DNA from: Clostridium thermopalmarium DSM 5974
GTDB lineage: Bacteria; Bacillota; Clostridia; Clostridiales; Clostridiaceae
Direction: 5' to 3'
NCBI RefSeq assembly: GCF_002995795.1
Contig: NZ_PVXN01000031.1
Location: 62,001 to 126,000, forward strand
Length of the DNA: 64,000 bases
This document shows positions 26,520 to 35,623 of this stretch, one piece after another (positions within the stretch are counted from its first letter, which is position 1; each line of letters starts with the position of its first letter). The notes under the pieces were generated by a model, which worked only from the letters and a program-made list of their open reading frames with translations, did not search any database and was not told where the DNA came from. The translations under genes and the position numbers were made by a program.

Positions 26520-27893
26520 ATGGTAACAGGACCATTATTAATTGGAATATTTATATTATCAGTAGCTGTTCTATTAATAACTATTATAAAGTTCAAGTTG
26601 AATGCCTTTGTATCATTATTAATTACATCTATAGCAACAGCTGTATTAGTAAAAATGCCTGTTGCAGATATTGCAAGTACTGTTTCTTCAGGGTTTGGAA
26701 GCACTTTAGCTGGTATAGGCATTGTAACAGGTCTTGGTGTTATGCTTGGTAAGTTTATGTTTGAATCAGGCGGTATTGAGGTAATGTCCAATACTATTCT
26801 CAAAAAGTTTGGTGATAAAAATACACCACAAGCCATTGCTTTATCAGGTTTTCTTACAGGTATTCCTGTATTTGGTGATGTAGTTTATATTATGTTCGCT
26901 CCAATGCTTAGAGTTCTTTCTAAAAAGACAGGGGTTTCTATGGTAGCATATGCTTGTGCTATTTCAGTTGCTACTACTTGCACTTATTCATTAGTTATTC
27001 CAACTCCAGCGCCACTTGCGGTAGCTGAAGCATTAAAAATCGATGTAGGAATATTCTTTATATATGCTTTAATTTGTGCTTTTATAGGAACACTTATTGG
27101 TGGAATTATGTATGCAAAATTTATTGATAAAGTTGATCATAAAAATAATCACACATATTCTTTTGATGATATAACATTAACTGATGAGCTTGCAGCAACA
27201 TCAGAGAATGTTAAAGAAAAACCAGGTTTCATAAAATCATTATCTATACTTCTTGTACCTATTTTGCTTATATTAATAGGAAGCTTTGGATCAATGGCTC
27301 TTGGTGATAAAAGTTCATTAACACCTTTTATTAAGTTTATAGGTGATAAAAATGTAGCTATGCTTATTGGTGTTATTTATGCAGCACTTGTTTCTAGAAG
27401 ATATATAGAAAAAAGTGTTTCAGATATTATGAACGAGGCTGCTGATCAAGTTGGTTTAGTTCTTCTAATTACAGGTGCTGGCGGTGCTTACGGTAAAGTT
27501 CTACAGTCTACAGGAATTGCGGATTATATTGCAATATCTTTATCAGGATTTGCAATTCCAATTCTAGTATTGTGCTTCATCATTGCTCAAATCATACGCT
27601 GTGCACAAGGTTCTACAACTGTTGCTCTTTTAACAACTGCATCTATACTTGGATCAACTATTGCAGCATCAGGAATTTCGCCAATATTATGTGCAATTTC
27701 AATTTGCGCAGGAGGAATTGGCTTATCACTTCCAAATGACTCCGGTTTCTGGGCAATTAGCAGATTCTTTAAGATTTCTGTTGCTGATACTATCAGGGGA
27801 TGGACAATTGGAGGATTTATTTCAGGATTAACAATACTTATAGTTGCATCAATCCTATCACTATTCCAAGGAATACTTCCAGGATTAATGTAA
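26520..27893 (+). CDS. gntP: GntP-family gluconate/sugar-acid permease
   Basis: 457 residues with about twelve to fourteen membrane segments. GntP landmarks include SGFLTGIPVFGDVVYIMFAP, TTCTYSLVIPTPAPLAVA and AQGSTTVALLTTASI, with CAGGIGLSLPNDSGFW near the end. Members carry gluconate and related aldonates with protons. A GAGGGGG site lies 8 bases before the ATG. Placed after the dehydratase, it probably supplies that enzyme's substrate. Confidence 0.93.
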   Translation: MVTGPLLIGIFILSVAVLLITIIKFKLNAFVSLLITSIATAVLVKMPVADIASTVSSGFGSTLAGIGIVTGLGVMLGKFMFESGGIEVMSNTILKKFGDKNTPQAIALSGFLTGIPVFGDVVYIMFAPMLRVLSKKTGVSMVAYACAISVATTCTYSLVIPTPAPLAVAEALKIDVGIFFIYALICAFIGTLIGGIMYAKFIDKVDHKNNHTYSFDDITLTDELAATSENVKEKPGFIKSLSILLVPILLILIGSFGSMALGDKSSLTPFIKFIGDKNVAMLIGVIYAALVSRRYIEKSVSDIMNEAADQVGLVLLITGAGGAYGKVLQSTGIADYIAISLSGFAIPILVLCFIIAQIIRCAQGSTTVALLTTASILGSTIAASGISPILCAISICAGGIGLSLPNDSGFWAISRFFKISVADTIRGWTIGGFISGLTILIVASILSLFQGILPGLM

Positions 27894-27902
27894 TATTAAA
27901 AA

Positions 27903-27947
27903 GAAAAAGGACTTCTAGAGTTTAACTTTTTAGAAGTCTTTTTTTTA
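27903..27947 (+). terminator. Terminator after gntP
   Basis: AAAAAGGACTTCTA pairs with TAGAAGTCTTTTTTT; classic U-tract terminator. The following 250 bases to the promoter at 28205 hold nothing recognisable. Confidence 0.9.
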
Positions 27948-28204
27948 TTATGAAAATTAGATTAAATAGTATTTATCACATCAATAACAATATGCACAAA
28001 AAAGGAAAAACAGAATTATAAGATTTTATCATACTGAATAATAAGATAATATAAAGTTGTATAGATTAACAATACTTATTTAAAATACATATTATAAATT
28101 TTGAAGGATAAATGAAATTATTATATTAAGCACCAAAATAAATGTTAGTATAAAAATGTAATTTATATCATTCCTAATTTTAAGAGGTTTTAAAGGAATT
28201 TCAA

Positions 28205-28232
28205 TTGTTTATGTATGTGTAAATGGTATAAT
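28205..28232 (+). promoter_or_regulatory. Putative promoter of the PAP2 gene
   Basis: TTGTTT, 16 bases, TATAAT; 96 bases before the start codon. Confidence 0.5.
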
Positions 28233-28327
28233 TAAATTAATGGATGCTATGAGATTGAAACTTCTATGGTTCTTTTAAAATTAGTGATATAAGTATTTAA
28301 TATATAGGTTGTGAAAGGAGAAATCAG

Positions 28328-28966
28328 ATGAAAAATGCTATGGGGAAATTATTACCCCTTATGTGGATGATATCTATTCCAATATCTAATATCTTTTATA
28401 GAATTCTTAATAATTCCAGTAGAGGTGTATATACGCTGGCAATGAATATAGATGAAAAAATACCCTTTATAAAGGAATTTATTGTTCCTTATATTATATG
28501 GTATCCATTTATATTTATAGCTTTAATATACTTATGCATTAAAGATAGAAAAGTTTATTATAGAACACTTATAAGTCTTAACATAGGTCTTATAATCTGC
28601 TATTTGATATTTTACTTTTTCCAAACTACGGTAGTTAGACCTAGAATTGAAGATGTAGATATTTTTACGAAGTTGGTAAGTATAATATATAATCATGATA
28701 GACCGTATAACTGTTTCCCTAGTGTTCATGTTATAACTACTTATATTGTAATGAGAGGAGTTAATATGGTTGCGAGAAGAGAAATTATGCTTTTTTCTTT
28801 TAACATAATTGGGATACTAATAATATTATCTACTCAGTTTGTAAAGCAGCATGTGATCTTAGACTTAATAGCAGCTATTATTCTAGGTGAATTTATATTT
28901 GGCCCAGTCATAAATATATACTATGATATTTTGGCTTTAAACATGAAAAAAAAGATGGAAAGTTAG
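28328..28966 (+). CDS. PAP2-superfamily membrane phosphatase/phosphotransferase
   Basis: 212 residues with about six membrane segments. The PAP2 motifs appear as YNCFPSVHV (PSxH) and STQFVKQHVILDLI (the histidine and aspartate of the third motif). The first motif, expected before them as K-x6-RP, may be VVRPRIE. The layout, with six helices and late motifs, resembles the inositol phosphotransferase/Aur1 branch. It probably works on a lipid phosphate at the membrane. GGAGAAATC precedes the ATG. Its stop codon touches the repeat that follows. Confidence 0.83.
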   Translation: MKNAMGKLLPLMWMISIPISNIFYRILNNSSRGVYTLAMNIDEKIPFIKEFIVPYIIWYPFIFIALIYLCIKDRKVYYRTLISLNIGLIICYLIFYFFQTTVVRPRIEDVDIFTKLVSIIYNHDRPYNCFPSVHVITTYIVMRGVNMVARREIMLFSFNIIGILIILSTQFVKQHVILDLIAAIILGEFIFGPVINIYYDILALNMKKKMES

Positions 28967-29111
28967 AAATAAATTGTGGCAATCTTTAAAATTGAACATT
29001 CCGTATGAGATTTGCATTTAGGAAAGTTTAACTACGCAAAGAAGCTCTAATATTTGTTTAATGCTTTCTACAATGCAGATCTCATACTCCAATCCTATAT
29101 TAAAAAGATTA
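28965..29111. repeat. Dispersed foldback repeat, copy B
   Basis: Starts AGAAATAAATTGTGGCAATC; left arm ends TATGAGATTTGCATTTAGG, inverted right arm reads GCAGATCTCATACTCC and ends ATATTAAAAAGATTAT. About 147 bases. It begins within the stop codon of the PAP2 gene and is followed at 29150-29190 by an ATTTTTT-containing hairpin (AAAAATGCTATGCATTTTT) that may end the MATE or PAP2 transcripts. Confidence 0.75.
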
Positions 29112-29184
29112 TATTATTTCTTCACTCGCACATTAGTATCTCAACTTCTCTGTTTAAGAAAAATAGAAAAATGCTATGCATTTT

Positions 29185-30579
29185 TTATATAATTTCTTTT
29201 TTATTCTTTTCAAACTTTTCAATGCGGTTTATTTGTTTCATTTCTTTAAATAAGAAAAAACTTGTAAGAAGCGCTGCGACTATATCAGCTATAGGCTGAG
29301 AAAGCCAAATTCCATCTAAGCCAAAAAACTTAGGCAGAATTAAAATTATAGGTATTAGGACAATAACTTGTCTTAAAAAACTTAAAAATATAGAAATCTT
29401 AGCTTTACCTACAGCTTGAAAATAATTTGATGCTACTATTTGGTAACCTACTATAGGAAGGAATATTAAGTCTATTCGCATTCCTCTAGAACCTAGTTTT
29501 GTAAGCTCTGGAGCATCGTTAGCAAAGGCTTTAAATAAAATATGAGGAAAAAACTGAACTAATATAAATCCTAAAGAAGCTATACAAACACCAGAAATAA
29601 TAGCAAATCTAAGAGTTTTTTTAACCCTTTCATAGGATTTAGCACCATAGTTATATCCAAGAATAGGCTGAGAACCTTGGTTTATTCCAAATATAGGCAT
29701 AAAAATTAATAATGAAATACTGGAAATTATACTCATAGCAGCTACAGCAATATTACCACCATAAACTATTAATCCTTTATTATATAGAGCTGAAACTGCA
29801 CTAGCTGCAATCTGCATTGAAAAAGGAGAAAGGCCTATGGTAAGTATTTCTAATACTATAGCTTTATTTGGTTTTAAATTAGATTTTTTTATTTTAAGTA
29901 TGCTTCCACTATTTTTACTTATAAAATAGTGCATTACCAGAGTACTATTAACTGCTTGAGAAATTATTGTGGCTATAGCAGCACCACGAATTCCAAGTCC
30001 TAATCCAAAGTCAAAAATAAAGATAGGATCTAAAATAGTATTTGAAATTGCACCAACGAGCATAGTTCTCATAGCAATCTTTGGATTTCCCTCAGAACGT
30101 ATGATATTATTTAGACCAAAACCTATATTTTGAAGTATAGCTCCTAAAATTATTATTGATATGTATTGTTTAGCATAAAATATACTCTCTTCATCTGCTC
30201 CAAGGGCTTTTAAAATTGTATCAAGAAATATAATTCCCAATATAGATATAATTACAGATATTATTATACTTAAAATAAATGCTATATTAAGAATTTTTTC
30301 AGCATCTTTTTTGTTTCCTTCTCCTAATTTGATGGAAATAAGAGTTGAAGCTCCAATACCTACAAGCATTCCAAAGGCCATTATAATTGTAGATATTGGC
30401 ATAGTTATTCCAACTCCAGTGAGAGCCTTCTCTCCCACGCCTTGTCCTATATGACCTATAAACATTCTATCAACTATATTATATAGCGCATTTACTATCA
30501 TTCCTATAATAGCAGGTATAGAAAATTTTAGCAGTAACTTTTTTACGCTTTCTGATCTCAGTTCTTCTGATCTATCCAT
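29185..30579 (-). CDS. MATE family efflux transporter
   Basis: 464 residues with twelve predicted membrane segments. The MATE pattern is clear: NALYNIVDRMFIGHIGQGVG near the start and GINQGSQPILGYNYGA in the second half. These carriers export drugs or metabolites with Na+ or H+. GAAAGGTGG precedes the ATG at 30579. It is transcribed alone, opposite to both neighbours, and its end lies close to repeat copy B. The substrate is unknown. Confidence 0.93.
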   Translation of the reverse strand: MDRSEELRSESVKKLLLKFSIPAIIGMIVNALYNIVDRMFIGHIGQGVGEKALTGVGITMPISTIIMAFGMLVGIGASTLISIKLGEGNKKDAEKILNIAFILSIIISVIISILGIIFLDTILKALGADEESIFYAKQYISIIILGAILQNIGFGLNNIIRSEGNPKIAMRTMLVGAISNTILDPIFIFDFGLGLGIRGAAIATIISQAVNSTLVMHYFISKNSGSILKIKKSNLKPNKAIVLEILTIGLSPFSMQIAASAVSALYNKGLIVYGGNIAVAAMSIISSISLLIFMPIFGINQGSQPILGYNYGAKSYERVKKTLRFAIISGVCIASLGFILVQFFPHILFKAFANDAPELTKLGSRGMRIDLIFLPIVGYQIVASNYFQAVGKAKISIFLSFLRQVIVLIPIILILPKFFGLDGIWLSQPIADIVAALLTSFFLFKEMKQINRIEKFEKNKKEII

Positions 30580-30767
30580 AAAATACCACCTTTCTAAATA
30601 AAAATTTATACTTTTATAGAATATGTAGTCAATTTAAAAGTTTATTATATCATATACCTGAAAGTAAATATATAAGAATAAAAATAAAATCTTAAGGATA
30701 ACATAAAAATACAAGTTGGATTATAAATTTAAAATTGCAATAAATTAGTAAAAGTTAGGGGGATTTG

Positions 30768-31439
30768 ATGAGAATAAATCAGGAATTTATAACTCCCATT
30801 ATTTCAGCTACAGCTGTAATAATAGGTTCTATTATTGGGGCCACTTGCACATGGATTACAACAAATCATTCTACTATAAAAACCATAGAGGTAGAAAATA
30901 AAATTGTAGAAGAAAATAGAAAAAATGAAGAACTTGAAAAGCTTTTAAAGTTTTGCGAAAATATAAATATTATAAGATTAGATATATGCAATTCACTATT
31001 TCAGAGCATAAGAACTTTAAAGGATTTTCATGAGGGTAATTTTGGAAATAGATATCCAATATCCATAAATAGAGACTACTCAAGGGTAGTAGCATCATTA
31101 ACAGGAAAATTTGATTTAAAAGAATTAAGCTATATATATCAGGTATATGGAATTATAGAAACATTAAATAAGCATATAAGTGAATTGGGGTTTAATGATA
31201 AAAATGGATACGAATTAATAAAAATGGATTGTGAACTTCTATTGAAAAAGTTTTATGGAGAGAATTATAAAAAGATTATAGAACTTGATATAGATAAAAT
31301 ATGCTATGAAGAATTATATAATAATGAATTTATGAAGAAAGGATATAGACATATATTAAAAAAATTAGATATGCATAGTTATTCTGAAAAGAGCAAGGAA
31401 AAAGAAATAAAAGAAAAATATATTCAAAGCAGGGGGTAG
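30768..31439 (+). CDS. Membrane-anchored hypothetical protein
   Basis: 223 residues. One membrane segment near the N-terminus (about 9-30, TPIISATAVIIGSIIGATCT) is followed by a long, charged and mostly helical region with likely coiled coil around 38-55. No catalytic motif was recognised. AGGGGG lies 7 bases before the ATG. The terminator hairpin overlaps its stop codon. It may be a surface or cytoplasm-facing structural protein; function unknown. Confidence 0.75.
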   Translation: MRINQEFITPIISATAVIIGSIIGATCTWITTNHSTIKTIEVENKIVEENRKNEELEKLLKFCENINIIRLDICNSLFQSIRTLKDFHEGNFGNRYPISINRDYSRVVASLTGKFDLKELSYIYQVYGIIETLNKHISELGFNDKNGYELIKMDCELLLKKFYGENYKKIIELDIDKICYEELYNNEFMKKGYRHILKKLDMHSYSEKSKEKEIKEKYIQSRG

Positions 31440-31458
31440 AAAGTAATTTCTACCTTTT
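31435..31458 (+). terminator. Terminator overlapping the stop codon
   Basis: GGTAGAAA (31435-31442) pairs with TTTCTACC (31447-31454), followed by TTTT. Confidence 0.75.
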
Positions 31459-31593
31459 ATTGTTACATTAGTAATAATTCCACAAACTTTATAAAGTTTA
31501 ATGAGTATATTGCAAGATCTTTTCACAAAAAATACTAAGGAAAATAACTTTAAATTGAATAAATTTTTAAAGATTAAAAATGGAGGTAATTTA

Positions 31594-32268
31594 ATGTTCA
31601 AGCATGAAAAAGCTTTGCTTAAAGAAGTAAAGGTAGAAGCTCCTAATCCTCAATATGCGGTATTATTACAGGAGCAGTTGGGAGGACCTCAAGGAGAACT
31701 TAAAGCAGCTATGCAATATATGTCTCAAAGTTTTAGAATTAAGAATCCAGAAATAAAGGATTTATTTTTAGATATCGCTGCAGAAGAAATGAGTCATATG
31801 GAGATGGTTGCACAAACTATTAACCTTTTAAATGGTCATGAAGTAAATGCAAGTTCTGTTATATCTGGGGAAATAGAAACTCATGTGTTAGGTGGGTTAA
31901 ATCCTATGTTAATGAATTCATCTGGACATCCATGGACAGCAGATTATGTAAATGTTACAGGAGATCTTGTAGCTGATCTATTATCTGATATTGCAGCGGA
32001 GCAAAGGGCTAAAGTAGTATACCAATATTTGTAAAGACAAATAAATGATAAATATGTAAAAGAAACTATTGATTTCTTATTAAATAGAGAAGAGGCTCAT
32101 AATGCTCTATTTAGAGAAGCCCTAAATAAGATACAAGATAGTGGTTCTAATAAAAGTTTTGGAGTAACAGAGGATTCTAAATTATATTTTGACTTATCTA
32201 CTCCTGGAAGATTTTTTGAATCACCAAATCCTACACCACCAAGTTTTGAAAATCCAAGAGTTAATTAA
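31594..32268 (+). pseudogene. CotJC-like manganese catalase, broken by an in-frame stop
   Basis: The frame from ATG 31594 (preceded by GGAGGT) to TAA 32266-32268 encodes a complete manganese-catalase/CotJC-type spore protein of about 224 codons, but codon 147 is TAA (32032-32034), where relatives carry tyrosine (YQYL-x-RQINDKYV). Reading resumes in the same frame with no other defect. The first half keeps one pair of metal ligands (GELKAAMQY, AAEEMSHME); the second pair, around NREEAHNALF, lies after the stop. A truncated product would lack part of the di-manganese site. One base change (TAC/TAT to TAA) explains it; a sequencing error is also possible. Confidence 0.85.
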
Positions 32269-32359
32269 AAATGTATAAAAAAAAGATATATGGTTAAATT
32301 AATAGAGTAAAAATTATAGAGTGAAAATCACTCTAATAAACACTTAGGAGGAATTAAAT

Positions 32360-32476
32360 ATGGCAAACAAAAACGATAACAGAAAAAATGATTTAAGAAA
32401 TGACAGAAACGAAAATAGAAATGACAACAGAAATAACGAATTAAGAAATGAAAAAAACAATAATAAAAACAATTAG
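32360..32476 (+). CDS. Asn/Arg-rich low-complexity peptide
   Basis: 38 residues built almost only of Asn, Arg, Asp, Lys and Glu (MANKNDNRKNDLRNDRNENR...). AGGAGG lies 8 bases before the ATG and a perfect hairpin follows, so it looks like a real gene despite its composition. Lying behind the catalase gene it may be spore-associated; no family recognised. Confidence 0.6.
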   Translation: MANKNDNRKNDLRNDRNENRNDNRNNELRNEKNNNKNN

Positions 32477-32519
32477 TATTGGAAAAAGTTGAATTGAAAT
32501 TCTAAAATTAGTTCAATTA

Positions 32520-32558
32520 GAAAGAGTCTTCATGTATAGATTGCATGAAGACTCTTTC
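32520..32558. terminator. Perfect 15-bp hairpin
   Basis: GAAAGAGTCTTCATG (32520-32534) pairs with CATGAAGACTCTTTC (32544-32558). No T run follows. Confidence 0.6.
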
Positions 32559-32700
32559 CATATAGTTAATAAAATTAAAATAGATACATTATGTTACCAA
32601 AGATTAGATAAATAGCTTGTCCTCCCAACTATTAAATAGTATTAAGAATAATATTAAAAGAAAAAATAATAGTGAAGTAAGATAAATAGGAGGAATTGCT

Positions 32701-33099
32701 ATGAGTGATGCTGTTAATAAAAATAAAAAGGATATATCTGAAATAGAGAATGCTCATAGGATAGATCAGCTTATTAATGTAGTGGATAATTATACTAGAA
32801 CACAAAGACATCTAGAACAATACTCACATATAGGAGATCCAGATAATACAGAATATGCAAGAGAGATACAGAAAGAGAGAGAGAAAGAGATAAACACTTT
32901 AAAAAATATCATAGCTTATGGAGATAGTAAACAAGGAGATCCTGTTACAAATGAACTTCATAATTTAGAGAAGAATTATATCTACGCAGAGGGATATTTA
33001 GAGCATAATAAGGAGCATATGCCTAAAGAAGATATTCAAAATTTAAAGAAAAAACAGGAAAACAGAAGAGAAAAAATAAATGAATTGAGATTTAAATAA
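32701..33099 (+). CDS. Helical hypothetical protein
   Basis: 132 residues, hydrophilic, almost wholly helical with coiled-coil-like heptads (EREKEINTLKNIIAYGD and ENRREKINELRF). No cysteine, membrane segment or signal peptide. AGGAGG precedes the ATG by 8 bases. A strong terminator follows. Neighbours include spore-type genes, so a role in sporulating cells is possible but unproven. Confidence 0.75.
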   Translation: MSDAVNKNKKDISEIENAHRIDQLINVVDNYTRTQRHLEQYSHIGDPDNTEYAREIQKEREKEINTLKNIIAYGDSKQGDPVTNELHNLEKNYIYAEGYLEHNKEHMPKEDIQNLKKKQENRREKINELRFK

Positions 33100-33114
33100 T
33101 TAATAGAGATCTAA

Positions 33115-33187
33115 TCACTAATCACTAGCTTTTTATAGTATGAATATAATATCTAAAATTATAAGGCTAGAGATTAGTGATTTTTTT
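33115..33187 (+). terminator. Terminator, long stem
   Basis: TCACTAATCACTAGC (33115-33129) pairs with GCTAGAGATTAGTGA (33166-33180) with one mismatch, followed by seven Ts. The loop is 36 bases. Confidence 0.85.
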
Positions 33188-33259
33188 ATATATAAAAGAG
33201 TATCATTTTATTGTATAATATTTATTTAGTGATATTTTTACTTAAAAGGAGGTAATAAT

Positions 33260-34114
33260 ATGGAAAATATAGGTTTAGTCCTCGAAGGTGGGGGAATGAG
33301 AGGAACATACACCTCTGGAGTTTTAGATTTCTTTATAGAAAAAGAATTATATTTTCCATATGTTATAGGGGTTTCTGCAGGAGCTTGTAATGCAACATCA
33401 TATATTTCTAGGCAGAAGGAAAGAAGTAAAAGAATAAATATAAAATACATAAAAAATCCTAAATATTTAAGCTTTAGAAATCTTATAAAGGAGAAAAGTG
33501 TCTTTGGAATAAAATTTCTTTATGATGAAATACCAAATAGATTAGATCCTTTTGACTATAATACATTTAATAGCTCATCACAAAAATTTGTCATCGTAAC
33601 TACTGACTGTATAACAGGAAAACCTGTATATTTTGAAAAAAATGATTGTAAAGATATACTTAAGGTTATAAGAGCGTCTAGCAGCCTTCCATTAATGGCT
33701 CCAATGGTTGAAATAGATGGTGGTTTATATTTAGATGGAGGAATATCTGACTCTATTCCAATAAAAAAGGCAATAGAAGATGGATATAAAAATAATATAA
33801 TAATATTAACACGAGACAAATCATATAGAAAATCTCCTATGAAATTTCAAAGACTTATAAAGATAAAGTATAAAAATTATCCCCGTCTAATTGATACTAT
33901 GTTAAACAGATATAAAGTCTATAATGAAACTTTAGATTATATAGAATGGTTAGAGAAAGAAGAAAAGGTATTTGTAATAAGGCCAAGCAAAGATTTAAAA
34001 GTTGACAGATTAGAAAAGAACCCTAAAAAGTTAGAGGCACTATATAAACTTGGATATGAAGATGTTCATAATATCTATGAAAAAATGAAAAAATGGATGG
34101 AAGAGCGGAATTAA
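33260..34114 (+). CDS. Patatin-like phospholipase (RssA/YjjU type)
   Basis: 284 residues with the patatin Ser-Asp dyad: oxyanion loop LVLEGGGMRGTYTSGVLDFF, nucleophile S39 in GVSAG, and D159 in DGGISDSIPI. Bacterial members hydrolyse acyl lipids at the membrane. AAAGGAGG precedes the ATG. Single gene between a terminator and repeat copy C. A lysine/arginine-rich C-terminal half (about 190-284) is family-typical. Confidence 0.9.
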   Translation: MENIGLVLEGGGMRGTYTSGVLDFFIEKELYFPYVIGVSAGACNATSYISRQKERSKRINIKYIKNPKYLSFRNLIKEKSVFGIKFLYDEIPNRLDPFDYNTFNSSSQKFVIVTTDCITGKPVYFEKNDCKDILKVIRASSSLPLMAPMVEIDGGLYLDGGISDSIPIKKAIEDGYKNNIIILTRDKSYRKSPMKFQRLIKIKYKNYPRLIDTMLNRYKVYNETLDYIEWLEKEEKVFVIRPSKDLKVDRLEKNPKKLEALYKLGYEDVHNIYEKMKKWMEERN

Positions 34115-34169
34115 AACTGCTCTTTTTGTTTGCATAGAAAAAGGAAGAAATGAAGAAAATAAATAACAT

Positions 34170-34309
34170 AGAAATAAATTGTGACAATCTTTAATATCGA
34201 ACATTATATATGATATATGAGATTTGCATTTATGAAAGCTTCTAATGCTAGCTTAATGCTTTTTACAATGCAAATCTCATACTTCAGTTCAATATTAAAA
34301 AGATTATTC
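34170..34309. repeat. Dispersed foldback repeat, copy C
   Basis: Starts AGAAATAAATTGTGACAATC; left arm ends ATGAGATTTGCATTTATG, right arm reads CAATGCAAATCTCATACTTC and ends ATTAAAAAGATTATT. It continues into ATCCACTTAAGAAAAATG and the hairpin AAAAATGCTGCGCATTTTTTT (to about 34350), a tail whose reverse complement recurs at 41146-41170. Confidence 0.75.
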
Positions 34310-34373
34310 ACGTTTATTATCCACTTAAGAAAAATGCTGCGCATTTTTTTGTATTGTGTTTTAAAGATGGTGG

Positions 34374-35522
34374 GTGAAAATAAGTAATATGAGAGAAAGT
34401 ATAAGCATACCTCAATTATTCATGATGATTGTTCTTTTACCATACAGCAGTGCCGTTCTTTTCTTTTTAGCTCCTGAAACGGAAGCGGGTGCATGGGTAG
34501 CTATGCTATTTTATATTTTAGGAGCTATTTTTTTGCAAATAGTTTATATATCTTTTCATAAGAAGTTCCCTAATGATACCATAATAACATATATGCCCAA
34601 GATATATGGGAAAATTTTGGGTAATTTTATAGGATGCTTATACATTGTGTATTTTGCGTATATGTCTTCAAGAATAATAAGAGATTATGTAGAGTTATCA
34701 AGGCTTTTTGGATTAACTAGAACACCCATGATGGTGGTAGCATTGACCTTTGTTATAATTGCAATGTACGATGTATATTGCGGAATTGAGGTTATAGGAC
34801 GCGTAGTTGAAATTGTATTCCTGCTTTTAATATTATCTCCTGCTGTCATATTAATAATGCTGGTTCTTACCAGAGGAGGAGTTAGAGAAATAGATATAGA
34901 GCCTATTTTTCAAGAAGGAGTCTGGTTTGTAATAAAAAGTGGATGGAAACTAATAACCTTTCCATATGGAGAAACAGTCTTATTTACTATGATATATCCT
35001 TTTGTTAATGAAAATAGTAAAAAGATAAAAATAGTATCTATTTCTGCAGTTGTATTTTTAGGAATAACTTTAGCTTTGAATGAATTTTTCTATTTGATAA
35101 CCCTAGGATTGCAGATCACAAAAAAAGCTGCCTTTCCTTTACTTACAGCTGCGGCTTTAGTAAGAGTAGGAAACTTCATTACCAGAATAGAGGTACTTGT
35201 AATGGCAATGCTAGTAATTGGAGGAGTATATAAGACTGCAATGTTTATGTATGGTGCAGTTCTTGGAACATCACAAATGCTTAAAACAAAGAGTACAAGG
35301 TGTTTAGTACTTCCATTTGGCGTAATAATTGTGTTTTTATCTAAAATTATAGCAAAAAATTATTTTCAGCATATAGAGATAGGATTGGAGTTTACGCCTA
35401 AATACATACATATGCCTATGCAAATTATTATTCCCATGATAAGTTTAGGTGTTATATATATTAAAGATTTATTAAAAGATAGCAGAACTTCAAAAAAGTC
35501 TAAAACAGAAACTCATAGTTAA
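34374..35522 (+). CDS. GerAB-type spore germination permease, orphan
   Basis: 382 residues with about ten membrane segments, of the GerAB/endospore germination permease family (amino acid-polyamine-organocation fold), the subunit that senses germinants such as amino acids. ISIPQLFMMIVLLPYS, GLTRTPMMVVAL and FPYGETVLFTMIYPF are family features. GerA receptors usually come as AA-AB-AC; no AA or AC gene is next to it. The GTG at 34374 and the ATG at 34389 are both possible starts; neither has an ideal ribosome binding site. It may act with receptors encoded elsewhere. Confidence 0.85.
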   Translation: MKISNMRESISIPQLFMMIVLLPYSSAVLFFLAPETEAGAWVAMLFYILGAIFLQIVYISFHKKFPNDTIITYMPKIYGKILGNFIGCLYIVYFAYMSSRIIRDYVELSRLFGLTRTPMMVVALTFVIIAMYDVYCGIEVIGRVVEIVFLLLILSPAVILIMLVLTRGGVREIDIEPIFQEGVWFVIKSGWKLITFPYGETVLFTMIYPFVNENSKKIKIVSISAVVFLGITLALNEFFYLITLGLQITKKAAFPLLTAAALVRVGNFITRIEVLVMAMLVIGGVYKTAMFMYGAVLGTSQMLKTKSTRCLVLPFGVIIVFLSKIIAKNYFQHIEIGLEFTPKYIHMPMQIIIPMISLGVIYIKDLLKDSRTSKKSKTETHS

Positions 35523-35623
35523 TAAAATTTAAATTTTTATAGCAAATTTTATGTATGGTAATTTTGTAAAATCAAATAATAGATAAAGTACAGAGTAATT
35601 TTTTTATATAAGGAGGTTAAATT

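Noticed and set aside
31501-31593. Extended start for the catalase gene
   Set aside because: The 31594 ATG has GGAGGT before it and matches the family start; the extension does not look like protein.
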